Counted from the first letter of the stretch, positions 34,474-43,256 are shown. The stretch is 64,000 nucleotides of DNA from Vibrio sp. SCSIO 43137 (GCF_028201475.1 NZ_CP116383.1:1178001-1242000), one strand, 5' to 3'. The notes: generated from the letters alone by a model not told the origin. Translations and numbers: made by a program.

Positions 34474-34725
34474 ATGTTTGCTGACTATATAGGTTATCTG
34501 GCTTCTGTTTTTATTATAATCTCGTTACTAATGAAAGATTTCAGAAAGTTCAGGTATATAAACATTGTGGGCTGTTCAGTGTGGGTGTACTACGGTTTTG
34601 TAATCAATGCCTTACCTGTGATGCTGTTTAACTCGGCCTGCATTGTTATTAACCTTTTTTATCTATTTAAATTGTATTTTCAAAAAACAATATTCACAAA
34701 GAAACATTCACAAAAAGAGAAATGA
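34474..34725 (+). CDS. Small membrane protein, YgjV/SemiSWEET-like
   Basis: An 83-residue protein with three hydrophobic helices (about 3-18, 27-46 and 49-66) and a basic tail. FADYIGYLASVFIIISLLMK and RYINIVGCSVWVYYGFVINA resemble the three-helix half-SWEET/YgjV family of small membrane proteins, some of which carry sugars. The ATG at 34474 has AGGTGA upstream and is preferred to the GTG at 34465. It is coupled to the hydrolase (12-base gap) and upstream of the NupC transporter, so a role in moving ribose or a base is possible but unproved. Confidence 0.75.
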   Translation: MFADYIGYLASVFIIISLLMKDFRKFRYINIVGCSVWVYYGFVINALPVMLFNSACIVINLFYLFKLYFQKTIFTKKHSQKEK

Positions 34726-34793
34726 ATAAATAATTTAATCCATTGTTTTATTTATTCCGTTAAACGTACCCAAATAAACAAAAGGTAACTGTT

Positions 34794-36041
34794 ATGGATG
34801 CTATCATCAGTATAGTAGGGATAATTGTATTATTATTCCTTGGATATTTATTATCAGACAATAAAAAGGCGATTAAATTACGCACTGTGGGTGGCGTATT
34901 TGCCATTCAGGCTATGTTTGGTGCCTTTGTACTCTACATTCCGGTCGGAAAGGACATTTTATTTGCTGTCTCTTCCGCGGTGAACAACGTTATCGCTTAC
35001 GGAAACAGCGGTATTGGGTTCCTGTTCGGCAATCTGGTTAACTTCAGTGTGCCGGGAGTGGGCTTTATTTTCGCCTTTTCCAGCCTGCCAATCATCATCT
35101 TCTTCTCTGCCTTAATCAGCACTCTTTATTACCTCGGCATTATGGGCCGGGTGATCAACTTTCTTGGTGGCGGCCTGCAGAAGGTGCTTGGCACCTCAAG
35201 GGCTGAATCCCTTTCAGCCACGGGCAATATTTTTGTCGGAGCGACAGAGGCACCTCTGTTAGTACGCCCTTATGTTATGGGCATGACCAAATCTGAATTC
35301 TTTGCCGTTATGTGTGGCGGTATGGCATCGGTCGCCGGTGGCGTACTGGCGGGGTATGCCGCTATGGGCGTAAAGATGGAGTATCTGGTGGCGGCTTCGT
35401 TTATGGCTGCACCTGGCGGGCTTCTGTTTGCCAAGCTGATTAAGCCGGAAACCGAAGAGGTGAACGATAAAGCTGATCCTATGGCGGACATTGCACCGGA
35501 TGACAAGCCAAGCAATGTGTTTGATGCCGCTGCGGGCGGTGCCTCTGCCGGTCTTCAGCTTGCCCTTAACATTGGCGCCATGCTTATCGCCTTTATCGGC
35601 CTGATCGCTCTGATTAACGGCATGCTTTCTGGTATCGGCGGGGTATTCGGCTTCGAAGGGCTGACCCTTGAGCTGATTCTGGGATACATCTTCTCGCCAC
35701 TTGCTTTCATTATTGGCGTGCCTATGGATGAGGTGCTGATCGCCGGCTCGTTTATCGGCCAGAAGGTGGTAACTAACGAGTTTGTTGCTTACGCCAACTT
35801 CGCCCCGTATCTGGCCGATGCCGCGGATGTAATTCTGAGCGAGCGCACTAAGGCGATCATCTCTTTTGCCCTGTGTGGTTTTGCCAACCTTGGCTCTATT
35901 GCCATTTTGCTTGGCGGCCTTGGCTGCATTGTGCCTCAGCGTCGTCATGAAATTGCCCGCTTCGGCCTTAAGGCCGTTATCGCCGGCACGCTTTCCAATC
36001 TTATGTCTGCAACTCTGGCAGGCCTCTTTCTGGCTCTGTAA
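34794..36041 (+). CDS. nupC: Concentrative nucleoside transporter, NupC family
   Basis: A 415-residue inner-membrane cation-coupled nucleoside symporter of the CNT family. It has an N-terminal helix cluster, then the gate-domain segment [17 protein letters not shown], the family core [20 protein letters not shown] with PLLVRPY near 145-160, and the C-terminal NEFVAYANF and [17 protein letters not shown] motifs that form the substrate site. Length is normal. It lies 68 bases after the small membrane protein and 39 before the porin gene, in the middle of the nucleoside operon. Proton or sodium coupling cannot be decided here. Confidence 0.94.
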   Translation: MDAIISIVGIIVLLFLGYLLSDNKKAIKLRTVGGVFAIQAMFGAFVLYIPVGKDILFAVSSAVNNVIAYGNSGIGFLFGNLVNFSVPGVGFIFAFSSLPIIIFFSALISTLYYLGIMGRVINFLGGGLQKVLGTSRAESLSATGNIFVGATEAPLLVRPYVMGMTKSEFFAVMCGGMASVAGGVLAGYAAMGVKMEYLVAASFMAAPGGLLFAKLIKPETEEVNDKADPMADIAPDDKPSNVFDAAAGGASAGLQLALNIGAMLIAFIGLIALINGMLSGIGGVFGFEGLTLELILGYIFSPLAFIIGVPMDEVLIAGSFIGQKVVTNEFVAYANFAPYLADAADVILSERTKAIISFALCGFANLGSIAILLGGLGCIVPQRRHEIARFGLKAVIAGTLSNLMSATLAGLFLAL

Positions 36042-36080
36042 CTGGGCAAAGCCAGTTCATTTAACAAAAGGAACAGTAGC

Positions 36081-36893
36081 ATGAAAAATCACATACTCAC
36101 TTTGTGCCTCGGAGCGGCAGTAGCAGGCGGTGCTTTGTCTGGTCAGGCTGTAGCGGCAGATTACACCGATGGTGATATTCATAAAAATGATTATAAGTGG
36201 ATGCAGTTTAACCTGATGGGAGCGTTTAACGAAAAGGGTTTTACTGAGTCCAGCCATGACTATCTGGAGATGGAATTTGGCGGCCGTTCCGGCATTTTCG
36301 ACCTGTATGGCTATGTGGATGTGTTTAATCTCACCTCCGACAGCAACAGCGATAAAAATGGTGCAGAGAAGATCTTTATGAAGTTTGCACCGCGTGTTTC
36401 TCTGGATGCCTTAACAGAGAAAGATCTGTCATTCGGAGCGGTGAAAGAGCTTTATATTTCTACCCTGATGGAGTGGGGCGGCAACAGCAATGTGAACAAC
36501 CAGAAGATAGGCCTTGGTGCAGATGTAGAGCTGCCATGGCTCGGCAAGGTTGGCGTAAACCTTTATCGCTATTACAACGGCAACGATAAAAAGTGGGACG
36601 GTTATCAGTTATCGGCCAACTGGTTTAAGCCTTTTTACTTTTTCGACAACGGTTCGTTCCTCTCTTATCAGGGCTATTTCGATTATCAGTTTGCTATGGA
36701 CGATAAACCTGTAACCAAAACTTCCCGTGGTGGCGCTATGTTCCATGGCCTCTACTGGCATTCGGAACGTTACGCGCTGGGTTACGGCCTGAAAGCCTAT
36801 GATGATGTGTTCGGCCTTAAAGACGGAGCACTGGGTGATAAGCCTCAGTCTTCAGGGATTGGCCACTATATCGCAGCAACGTATAAGTTCTGA
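36081..36893 (+). CDS. Nucleoside-specific outer-membrane channel, Tsx/OmpK family
   Basis: A 270-residue beta-barrel with a signal peptide ending QAVAADYTDG (cleavage near 25). The barrel begins with the DIHKNDYKWMQFNLMGAFNE block typical of Tsx and Vibrio OmpK. It has DYLEMEFGGRSGIFDLYGYV and ends with IGHYIAATYKF, the terminal Phe needed for outer-membrane assembly. Tsx passes nucleosides; OmpK homologues serve as phage receptors in Vibrio. The adjacent NupC gene supports a nucleoside channel role. A strong terminator follows at 36953. Confidence 0.93.
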   Translation: MKNHILTLCLGAAVAGGALSGQAVAADYTDGDIHKNDYKWMQFNLMGAFNEKGFTESSHDYLEMEFGGRSGIFDLYGYVDVFNLTSDSNSDKNGAEKIFMKFAPRVSLDALTEKDLSFGAVKELYISTLMEWGGNSNVNNQKIGLGADVELPWLGKVGVNLYRYYNGNDKKWDGYQLSANWFKPFYFFDNGSFLSYQGYFDYQFAMDDKPVTKTSRGGAMFHGLYWHSERYALGYGLKAYDDVFGLKDGALGDKPQSSGIGHYIAATYKF

Positions 36894-36952
36894 TGATCCG
36901 CTGTTAAGCACCAATGATCCACTGCTAAGAAAATCAGCGGTGCTTTTTATCC

Positions 36953-36975
36953 GGCGCAGTGAATGCGCCTTTTTT
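36953..36975 (+). terminator. Terminator after the porin gene
   Basis: GGCGCA at 36953-36958 pairs with TGCGCC at 36964-36969 around GTGAA, followed by six T. A weaker AGCACC/GGTGCT hairpin with TTTTT lies just upstream (about 36907-36948). The chemoreceptor ribosome site begins only 7 bases after the T tract. Confidence 0.85.
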
Positions 36976-36994
36976 CTTCCCGGGAGGTAAGGTG

Positions 36995-38388
36995 ATGAAT
37001 GAAGTTAAGTTTCGTTGGATAGACGGCCAGTTAATCAGGTTAAAACTGCGTGAGAAGTTTTTGCTGTTAATTGGCTTGATGCTCTTGCCCTTGCTGCTTC
37101 TGAAATCTGTGTTTGATAGTGCTAACGATGGCCTGATCGAGACCTTGATTAAAAATGAGCGGGAGTTTGCCCCTGCCATTGCAGCAAGGGTGAACCAGTT
37201 TGTTGAAACGAATGGTTCTGAAGCACTTGATAGCCACGGGGATCGGATTCAGACCATAGTGGCAGAAGAGATCCATAAAACGGTAATGAAAAACGGCGAG
37301 ATAGATATCTACGGTTACGTTACGGATCTTCACCTGCTTTGCATCGGTGCTGTGGCGGTTATGGTCACCGTTTTTGCCTACTGGATCGTCACCAATATCA
37401 GCGGCGCAATGTTTAGCATTAACAGGGCGCTGAATGAACTGGCCGATGGCGACTTAACAACCCGTACCCACTTTATGCCCTCCCGGGATGAGTTCAGCAG
37501 CATTGGTATGGCAGTCGACAGGGTGGCAGAGAGGGAGGAAAATCTGGTGCGGGAGAGCAGAAACATTGTTGAATTGGTGCGCGATCTCAGCCAGCGGATA
37601 GAACGTTCTGTTGAAAGCAGTGAAAAGATGGCTGCCCATCAGCTTAAGGGGCTGGAGAGCCTGAGTACGGCAACGGAACAGTTGGCTACATCGGTAAATG
37701 ATGTTGCCAGTTTTTCGTCCGGTTCTTCTGAGCTGGCAGGGAGCTCTTTGCAGATGGTCTCTCAGGGTTGCAGTGAAGTTGAAGCGACAAAACTGGCGCT
37801 CAATGAACTCTCCGGCAGTATTTATAAAGTCTCTGAGGCCGTTACCTCACTGGATCAGATCAGCGAAGTGATAGATAAATCTGTGTCGGCTATCAATTAC
37901 ATTTCTGAGCAGACTAACCTGCTGGCCCTGAATGCAGCGATTGAAGCGGCAAGAGCCGGTGAGCTTGGCAGAGGCTTCGCTGTTGTCGCTGATGAGGTAA
38001 GAAGCCTAGCCGGCAGCGCGCAAAAGTCTACCGAAGAGATTCAGAACAAGACAGTGTTTCTGAAAGAGCATTGTCAGGCTCTTAGCTCGCTGACAGGGCA
38101 TATTGTCAGCAACGTTGAAAACTGCGGGCTCTGCTGGAAAGGGTGGACACTAACAACCTTTCTGTAGCGGAGAAGAGCCAGTTGATCTCTGAACACAACG
38201 GCGACATTGCCCGCTCTACCAAAGAACAAAGAGAGGTAACAGAAGAGATTGCCCGCCACGCAATCAGTATCCGTCAGGAATCGGACAGTATTGTGCAGCT
38301 TATCTCAGCCACCAGAAGTGAAATCAGCACTCTTAACATTCAGTCCGATAAAATCAGCCTGCTAATGAACGATGTGGAGGTAGGGTGA
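36995..38388 (+). pseudogene. Methyl-accepting chemotaxis protein, frameshifted near the C-terminus
   Basis: A chemoreceptor whose ATG at 36995 follows GGGAGGT. It has one helix near 20-36, a short periplasmic part (about 40-105), a second helix (about 110-130), HAMP, and a signalling tip [20 protein letters not shown] with [15 protein letters not shown]. The frame then runs to an early stop at 38165-38167. Another frame from about 38130 continues as [20 protein letters not shown] to 38388, finishing a normal coiled coil. One missing C in AACTGCGGGCTC (about 38121-38132) explains it. Intact length would be about 464 residues. Position after the nucleoside genes suggests a nucleoside or ribose receptor. 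Confidence 0.85.
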
Positions 38389-38667
38389 GGGTGAACAGTT
38401 GAGGTTGGCAATCAAATAACAAAGGTGAATAGTTTTGTCGTGTCTGAGGCTTTCGTCAGAAAGGCGAGTTACAAAACGGTTCTGCCTAAGCCAAATAACA
38501 CTCTAAACAAACGGCTTTTTTGGTAACTTTTGCAGCCGCAGGCAAAAGTTGCTCGCCCGGGCAGGGGCGAAACCAAAAGGTGGGTCAGAAAGACAAATCA
38601 GGCTAATGTCCTTTAAATCAACCTACTGTATACACTCCAACGCGAAGCATTGGAGCGAGAGGGAGTT
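38389..38667. repeat. Structured intergenic repeat region, copy 1
   Basis: No gene. AACTTTTGC at 38525-38533 pairs perfectly with GCAAAAGTT at 38542-38550. A stretch from about 38602 to 38644 (GGCTAATGTCCTTTAAATCA through CTCCAACGC) recurs identically at about 41270-41312. It ends in an imperfect CTCCAACGC/GCATTGGAG hairpin. The two copies bracket the AbiE pair and the pilin gene. Confidence 0.75.
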
Positions 38668-39594
38668 TTACTTAAGCCACTCATCAAGCACTTTTTTCAG
38701 TTTTGATAACTGTTCATCGTGCTTCGTCTGATTCTGAGCTAAACGGGAGATGTTATGTAACTTCCAGCGAACCGCAGGTAGTTCGGCTACGTCGGGGTAG
38801 TCAAACAGTGTCCAGTCGGGATTTCCTTGTTTGAAGGACAACAAAAAGTCATGATCACGCTTTGTGAAATGCACTTGTAGTGCTTCTATCATTTGTTGTC
38901 TCACCTGTTTCAGTTCGTCTAAGCTAACAGCTGAAACCGTCATTCCTTCAAATTCAATATGAAACTCTTTATCTAACGAACGCCAGTTTGGTGTCATTAA
39001 CTCATTTATCGGCCTCGGATGGCCTAATGCGTAAGTAATGAAGCCGACAAATATCTCTCTGGAAATACCCTCATTTTTAATCAGCACCAGAACATCAAAT
39101 AGATCACGAGGATGCTGCCTGTCCATAGCTGCACATAACTTCCCGCCATAGAGATCCGGGATACTTACAACGGGTATTTCGGCGTAACCAAACTCATCTT
39201 CTACGGACTCTTGTACTGTTAGGGTTTGAGGCTTATGCAGACATCCTCTCGCAACTGGTGACACTTCTATTTTTATTGTTGCTTGCGAAGTGGTGACAAT
39301 AATTCTGAGCTCATCCGTTTTGTTGTCCTGAACGACCGCTTTTGTGTTTGGCTGTTTGTTTATCTGTACCGCTATTCGTTGTAGGGCTGTCCGGATATTG
39401 GTTAAAGCTTCATCTCTGGGTTCTTTGGGTAAGTAGGTAAGGTCAATATCTACGGAAAGGCGGGGAAGATCTCTGACAAACAGGTTGATGGCAGTGCCAC
39501 CTTTGAGGGCGAATGCTGGTTCTGATGCCACTATAGGCAGTATTCGGACAAGCAAAGCGACTTGTTTGTAATAGCTAGCTTCCCTCTCCATCAT
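38668..39594 (-). CDS. abiEii: AbiEii/AbiGii-type nucleotidyltransferase toxin
   Basis: A 308-residue toxin half of a type IV AbiE toxin-antitoxin pair. The nucleotidyltransferase core is clear: KGGTAINLFVRDLPRLSVDI with the following DLTYL supplies the glycine motif and metal-binding Asp pair (about 31-54). YGGKLCAAMDRQHPRDLFDV, near 150-170, is the second family motif. AbiEii/MenT-type enzymes add nucleotides to tRNA ends and stop growth, for example on phage infection. The start overlaps the end of the antitoxin gene by 20 bases, the usual antitoxin-first order. Confidence 0.93.
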   Translation of the reverse strand: MMEREASYYKQVALLVRILPIVASEPAFALKGGTAINLFVRDLPRLSVDIDLTYLPKEPRDEALTNIRTALQRIAVQINKQPNTKAVVQDNKTDELRIIVTTSQATIKIEVSPVARGCLHKPQTLTVQESVEDEFGYAEIPVVSIPDLYGGKLCAAMDRQHPRDLFDVLVLIKNEGISREIFVGFITYALGHPRPINELMTPNWRSLDKEFHIEFEGMTVSAVSLDELKQVRQQMIEALQVHFTKRDHDFLLSFKQGNPDWTLFDYPDVAELPAVRWKLHNISRLAQNQTKHDEQLSKLKKVLDEWLK

Positions 39595-40375
39595 AATAAT
39601 GGCTCTCTTTTATGCTCAGCCCCTTCGGCACTGTGATCTGATAGCGTTGGTCAAACTGTCCGTTTTCTACAATTTGCCGCTTTCCCGAGCCTAGTTGGAT
39701 AGCCGTTTCATCAAGGTGTTTTGCCCATTGATGCCCGTGGTAATGGCTCAGAAATAAAAATACCCGATTGGTTTGTACTGAACTACTGCGCTCAAGTATG
39801 GATTGCACTTTTCTTGGACTCAAATTAACTAATCCCTGAAACAGCTCTGCGGCATGCTCAAAAGAAATTTGCTTTCCGACAGCATCAATCACTTCATAGG
39901 CTGCTAACTCAGGGCAGCTGGCTTTTAGTTCTTTTCCTTTGATGGTTATGGTTTTGAAATCTCGTTCAGTAAGTAACGGAACCTTATGGCTACCGCTGTA
40001 GAACCAGTTTTGCTCAGGGAACTCACGGAACCATTTAGGTAGCGATTGTCTGTTTTTGCTTCCGACCCAGACACGCTCTTCTGTTAATGGCAAGTAATGG
40101 CTTAACCCCTGATGGTTGAGGCTGCTTAAACCTGCAAGGTGAACAGGTAGATGTAATTGCTGGTCTATGGCCTGAATCGCGTCAACCCAGTCTGGTTTAA
40201 CCTCCTCTGTTGCCCCCGGACGATAGTAAACACCCGCACTTAGCTTTTTAAGCCAGCCACTTTTTGTGTACCTTTGCGCCAGTGAATAGCTGATGCCATT
40301 TTCAGTCAGCCAAGGCTGAAGCACCAATGAACCCGCTGATGTATGCGTAACAAGCCAGTTTATTTTTGAGTTCAT
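39575..40375 (-). CDS. abiEi: AbiEi-type antitoxin/repressor
   Basis: Antitoxin half of the AbiE pair. The ATG at 40375 is chosen because AGGACATAAAA precedes it; the frame could extend to 40417 but without a ribosome site. The product has 266 residues: an N-terminal winged helix-turn-helix (about 10-75, with LTENGISYSLAQRYTKSGWL and KKLSAGVYYRPG) and a C-terminal antitoxin domain. AbiEi proteins repress their own promoter by binding inverted repeats. A 9-bp inverted repeat at 40437-40459 fits. Confidence 0.92.
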   Translation of the reverse strand: MNSKINWLVTHTSAGSLVLQPWLTENGISYSLAQRYTKSGWLKKLSAGVYYRPGATEEVKPDWVDAIQAIDQQLHLPVHLAGLSSLNHQGLSHYLPLTEERVWVGSKNRQSLPKWFREFPEQNWFYSGSHKVPLLTERDFKTITIKGKELKASCPELAAYEVIDAVGKQISFEHAAELFQGLVNLSPRKVQSILERSSSVQTNRVFLFLSHYHGHQWAKHLDETAIQLGSGKRQIVENGQFDQRYQITVPKGLSIKESHYYDGEGS

Positions 40376-40436
40376 TTTTATGTCCTGAGTATGAATATTG
40401 CTGATTCTATAAACCATAAGTTTATTATGGATGATA

Positions 40437-40459
40437 TTTTAATACTTTAGGTATTAAAA
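40437..40459 (-). promoter_or_regulatory. Candidate AbiEi operator
   Basis: TTTTAATAC at 40437-40445 and GTATTAAAA at 40451-40459 form a perfect 9-bp inverted repeat around TTTAG, 62 bases before the antitoxin ATG. AbiE antitoxins are known to bind such repeats for negative autoregulation. Because it is AT-rich, it could instead be a terminator-like or incidental palindrome. Confidence 0.5.
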
Positions 40460-40724
40460 AGTAGTATAAAAGAAACTAAATGAGAGATGCTGGCAGAAAG
40501 TGAGTTAGGTTTCTTCTGATCATCTCGTTCCGCACGCTGCGCGTCGGAATGCAGACCGGAGCGGAATAAGTTTTGTCGCTAGTCTTCCTAGAAAAATACC
40601 AATAAATTGCCGGTAATGACTAAATTTTACGCTTCCATACATACTCTTACTTACTTGTCGTTTTTTTTGTGTTTAATTTTATCTGTCGGTTTTGGTACGT
40701 ATCGGGTAGAGGTAAATACAGTTT
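40460..40724. other. Intergenic region before the pilin gene
   Basis: About 265 bases. At 40524-40562 there is an imperfect palindrome, TTCCGCACGCTGCGCGTCGGAA, inside a GC-rich block unlike its AT-rich surroundings, which looks like an interspersed repeat. The rest should hold promoters for the AbiE operon (leftwards) and the pilin gene (rightwards). Confidence 0.45.
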
Positions 40725-41177
40725 ATGAAAGTGAATGGTTTCACATTGATAGAGTTGATTGTCGTAATAGTGATTTTATCGGTGCTGTCCGTTACTGCTG
40801 CGCCTAAAGTATTGGGGTTCCAATCCGATGCGAGAAAAGCGACGCTGAAAAGCATCGCTGCGGCAATAAGAAGTGGTTCAGATATCGTCCACTCCAAGGC
40901 AGTTATAGATGGTGTTGATGGTAAGCAGTATGTCTTTTTAGACGACATCTATATAACAAATGGTTATCCCACGGCACATATCGAAAATATGAAAAGGGCC
41001 TTTTCAATAAATAACCCTGATGTCTATATCACGAATAGAGGAAGTGATGCTGACGGAAGAGAGGCCTTTATTAGTTTTACAAAAGAGCAAGCGTGGTATG
41101 GCAAATGTTATGTGAGTTATAAAGATGCTGTGTCAGCAGCCACTCCCGTTACGACAGTTGTATCTGATGGTTGCTGA
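40725..41177 (+). CDS. Type IV pilin-like protein, MSHA type
   Basis: A 150-residue prepilin. The leader is very short (MKVNG); cleavage before Phe6 leaves FTLIELIVVIVILSVLSVTA, the classic hydrophobic pilin helix with Glu at +5. The globular head includes LKSIAAAIRSGSDIVHSKAV, as in MshA-type mannose-sensitive haemagglutinin pilins. It ends with two Cys (WYGKCYVSY and VSDGC) able to form the D-loop disulphide. GAGG precedes the ATG. There are no prepilin peptidase, ATPase or other mannose-sensitive haemagglutinin genes here, so it must use an assembly machine encoded elsewhere. Confidence 0.9.
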   Translation: MKVNGFTLIELIVVIVILSVLSVTAAPKVLGFQSDARKATLKSIAAAIRSGSDIVHSKAVIDGVDGKQYVFLDDIYITNGYPTAHIENMKRAFSINNPDVYITNRGSDADGREAFISFTKEQAWYGKCYVSYKDAVSAATPVTTVVSDGC

Positions 41178-41507
41178 TTATCACAGTCAATAAACATCGC
41201 CTCTGACATGCTCAGCTCCTTTCTGTAAAGCAATGGGCGAACCCAAAAATGGTTCAGAAGGATAAGCCTGGCTAATGTCCTTTAAATCAACCTACTGTAT
41301 ACACTCCAACGCAGAGCGTTGGAGTGAGGGGTGGGGGTGCACATCGATGCTGGAGCGTTGGAGCGAATGGAAGCTATACATTTATGCTGGAGTAAGGGCG
41401 CGAGGGGGCCTAGGAATATTTCAGCTTAATATCTGACAAACAATGGCTTACACTTGAAACCTCATTGCTGAGCAATTTATGCCTCCAATCAATAAGCGGG
41501 TTTAGAG
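41178..41507. repeat. Intergenic repeat region, copy 2
   Basis: No gene. From about 41270 to 41312 it repeats the 43 bases seen near 38602. The end here is a perfect hairpin, CTCCAACGC-AGA-GCGTTGGAG (41304-41324). The preceding 30 bases also match copy 1 loosely (AACCCAAAAATGGTTCAGAA against AACCAAAAGGTGGGTCAGAA). Further GGAGCGTTGGAG-like pieces follow around 41350. The eda promoter should lie in the last 100 bases. Confidence 0.75.
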
Positions 41508-42131
41508 ATGAAAAGTATTGTAGAGAAGTTGTCGGAACTGAAGGTAGTTCCTGTTATTGCTATTGAAGACGCTGATAAAGCGGTAAAGCTTGCTGAAACC
41601 TTATCTGAAAACGGCCTGCCTTGTGCTGAGGTTACTTTCAGAACCAAGGCGGCGGCTCAGGCAATTAAAAATATGCGTAAAGCCTTTCCTGAGATGCTGA
41701 TTGGTGCCGGTACTGTACTGACCACAGAGCAGGTAGATGAAGCTATTGATGCTGGCGTCGACTTTGTTGTCAGCCCCGGCTTTAACCCAACTATCGTTAA
41801 GTACTGTCAGCAGCGCAAAGTGGTGATTGTTCCCGGGGTAAACAACCCGAGTCTGGTAGAGCAAGCGATGGAAATGGGGCTTAAAACCCTTAAGTTTTTC
41901 CCTTCCGAGCCTTCTGGCGGCGTGGCCATGCTAAAAGCAATGTCTGCTGTGTATCCTGTCTCCTTTATGCCAACCGGCGGTGTCAGCCCTGCCAATGTTA
42001 AAGACTATCTTGCCGTTAAGTCTGTATTTGCCTGTGGCGGAACATGGATGGTGCCGGGTGCACTTATTGATGAAGAGAAGTGGGACGAGCTGGCGGAGCT
42101 GGTTAAACAGGTGGGAGATATTCTGGCTTAA
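41508..42131 (+). CDS. eda: 2-dehydro-3-deoxy-phosphogluconate aldolase (KDPG/KHG aldolase)
   Basis: A 207-residue class I aldolase that cleaves 2-keto-3-deoxy-6-phosphogluconate to pyruvate and glyceraldehyde 3-phosphate at the end of the Entner-Doudoroff and hexuronate routes. The catalytic Glu sits in CAEVTFRT (near 39-46), the Schiff-base Lys in LKFFPSEPSGG (near 128-138), and the phosphate site is PTGGVSPANV. Length is standard. There is no edd or gnt gene alongside; the neighbours are an AEC transporter and outer-membrane proteins, so this may be a second, sugar-acid-specific copy. Confidence 0.94.
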   Translation: MKSIVEKLSELKVVPVIAIEDADKAVKLAETLSENGLPCAEVTFRTKAAAQAIKNMRKAFPEMLIGAGTVLTTEQVDEAIDAGVDFVVSPGFNPTIVKYCQQRKVVIVPGVNNPSLVEQAMEMGLKTLKFFPSEPSGGVAMLKAMSAVYPVSFMPTGGVSPANVKDYLAVKSVFACGGTWMVPGALIDEEKWDELAELVKQVGDILA

Positions 42132-42202
42132 GCTTTCTTTGCCCTGCCTGACAGGGTAGCTGTTCATCAGCCACAATACGCAGTATATTGAACAACTGAA
42201 TG

Positions 42203-42222
42203 CCACCGGCGGAGTCCGGTGG
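42203..42222 (+). terminator. Hairpin between eda and the AEC transporter gene
   Basis: CCACCGG at 42203-42209 pairs with CCGGTGG at 42216-42222. No T tract follows, so it may only modulate read-through into the transporter gene. Confidence 0.4.
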
Positions 42223-42244
42223 TTAAATCTAAGGAATGGTGAGC

Positions 42245-43123
42245 ATGTTTGAGCAGGTTGTCGGAATACTGTTTCCGGTGTTTTTTCTGGTGTTGGTCGG
42301 TTTTATTACCGGACGGTGGTTAAAGCCGGACTTTGCCCCTATAAACCGCATCAATATGGATATTTTAATCCCTGCTCTGGTGTTTGCTTCCCTCACTTCC
42401 ATGCCGCTGGATATTAGCCAGCTTCCGCTGATATACTCCGCAATAGTTGCTGTTCTGCTGCCCGGTTTGCTGTTGATACCAGTCTGTCGTCTGGTCAATA
42501 TCAACTACAAAGCGTGGGCGCCGCCGCAGATGTTCCGCAATAGCGGCAACCTTGCTATCCCTCTGTTTAACTATACCTTCGGTGAAACAGCACTGGCTCC
42601 GGCAGTGCTGCTGTTTGTGGTGTCGGCCTGTCTGCATATCAGTATCGGTGTGTCGGTGATGAGCAAAGGAAATCCGCTGCAACAGATTCTGCGAACGCCT
42701 ATGTTCAGTGCTGCGGTTATTGCACTGGCGTTAAACCTATCGGGCGTTACTGTCTGGAAACCTCTGTATGAAGCAACCTCTTTGTTGGGGCAGGCGGCTG
42801 TGCCTGTTATGCTGCTTTCCCTCGGCAGCCAGATGCGCTTTATTCAATTGAGTGGTTTAAGGGTAGGGCTGCTCAGTTCTCTACTTTCCCTTTCCAGCGG
42901 CGCGGTCTCTTTTGCGGTTATCTATTTCCTGATCCCGCTACCTGCCATGCAACTGCAAATGATGGTGCTGTTCACCATGCTGCCTCCGGCCGTGATGTGC
43001 TATCTGTTCGCCGAGCGATTTAAAATCGAACCACAAAATGTGGCTTCCATGGTGCTGTTCGGCAACTTCTTCAGCATTCTCTCTCTTCCGTTACTGCTTA
43101 CGCTGGCGTTGTCGTTGGGGTAG
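42245..43123 (+). CDS. AEC-family (auxin efflux carrier-type) transporter
   Basis: A 292-residue inner-membrane transporter with about ten helices in two five-helix repeats. Bacterial AEC carriers move small organic acids such as malate or malonate. Marks are LVLVGFITGRWLKPDFAPIN, NMDILIPALVFASL, the crossover PPQMFRNSGNLAIPLFNYTF and the C-terminal MLPPAVMCYLFAERF. The ATG at 42245 lies 10 bases after AAGGA; the ATG at 42236 sits too close to the ribosome site. Being next to eda suggests a sugar acid or its breakdown product as substrate, which is inference. Confidence 0.9.
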   Translation: MFEQVVGILFPVFFLVLVGFITGRWLKPDFAPINRINMDILIPALVFASLTSMPLDISQLPLIYSAIVAVLLPGLLLIPVCRLVNINYKAWAPPQMFRNSGNLAIPLFNYTFGETALAPAVLLFVVSACLHISIGVSVMSKGNPLQQILRTPMFSAAVIALALNLSGVTVWKPLYEATSLLGQAAVPVMLLSLGSQMRFIQLSGLRVGLLSSLLSLSSGAVSFAVIYFLIPLPAMQLQMMVLFTMLPPAVMCYLFAERFKIEPQNVASMVLFGNFFSILSLPLLLTLALSLG

Positions 43124-43146
43124 ATCTTCGTTTTTCACGTTTTTGG

Positions 43147-43170
43147 CTTTTTCATGAATCATGAAAAAAG
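43147..43170. terminator. Palindromic hairpin before the DUF2860 gene
   Basis: CTTTTTCATG at 43147-43156 pairs with CATGAAAAAAG at 43160-43170 across AAT. It can act as a terminator for the transporter gene; its symmetry also fits a regulator site for the next gene. Confidence 0.4.
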
Positions 43171-43256
43171 TGCATTCGTGAAAATTATCTTTCACCGCCC
43201 ATTCACAACCCCCGATTTAGGATCAAGTCTCAATTAAATAGCAGGGACAATATCCT

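Noticed and set aside
35259..35948. A 229-residue minus-strand frame inside nupC
   Set aside because: It is antisense to a highly conserved transporter gene and is rich in His, Arg and Gln, as expected for a shadow frame.
41349..41410. Repeated GGAGCGTTGGAG pieces as a regulator-binding array
   Set aside because: They look like degenerate copies of the end of the neighbouring intergenic repeat, with no regular spacing.
38389..41507. A CRISPR array or integron in the repeat-flanked block
   Set aside because: The repeats occur only twice, are 2.7 kb apart and have no spacer periodicity; no integrase or attC series is present.
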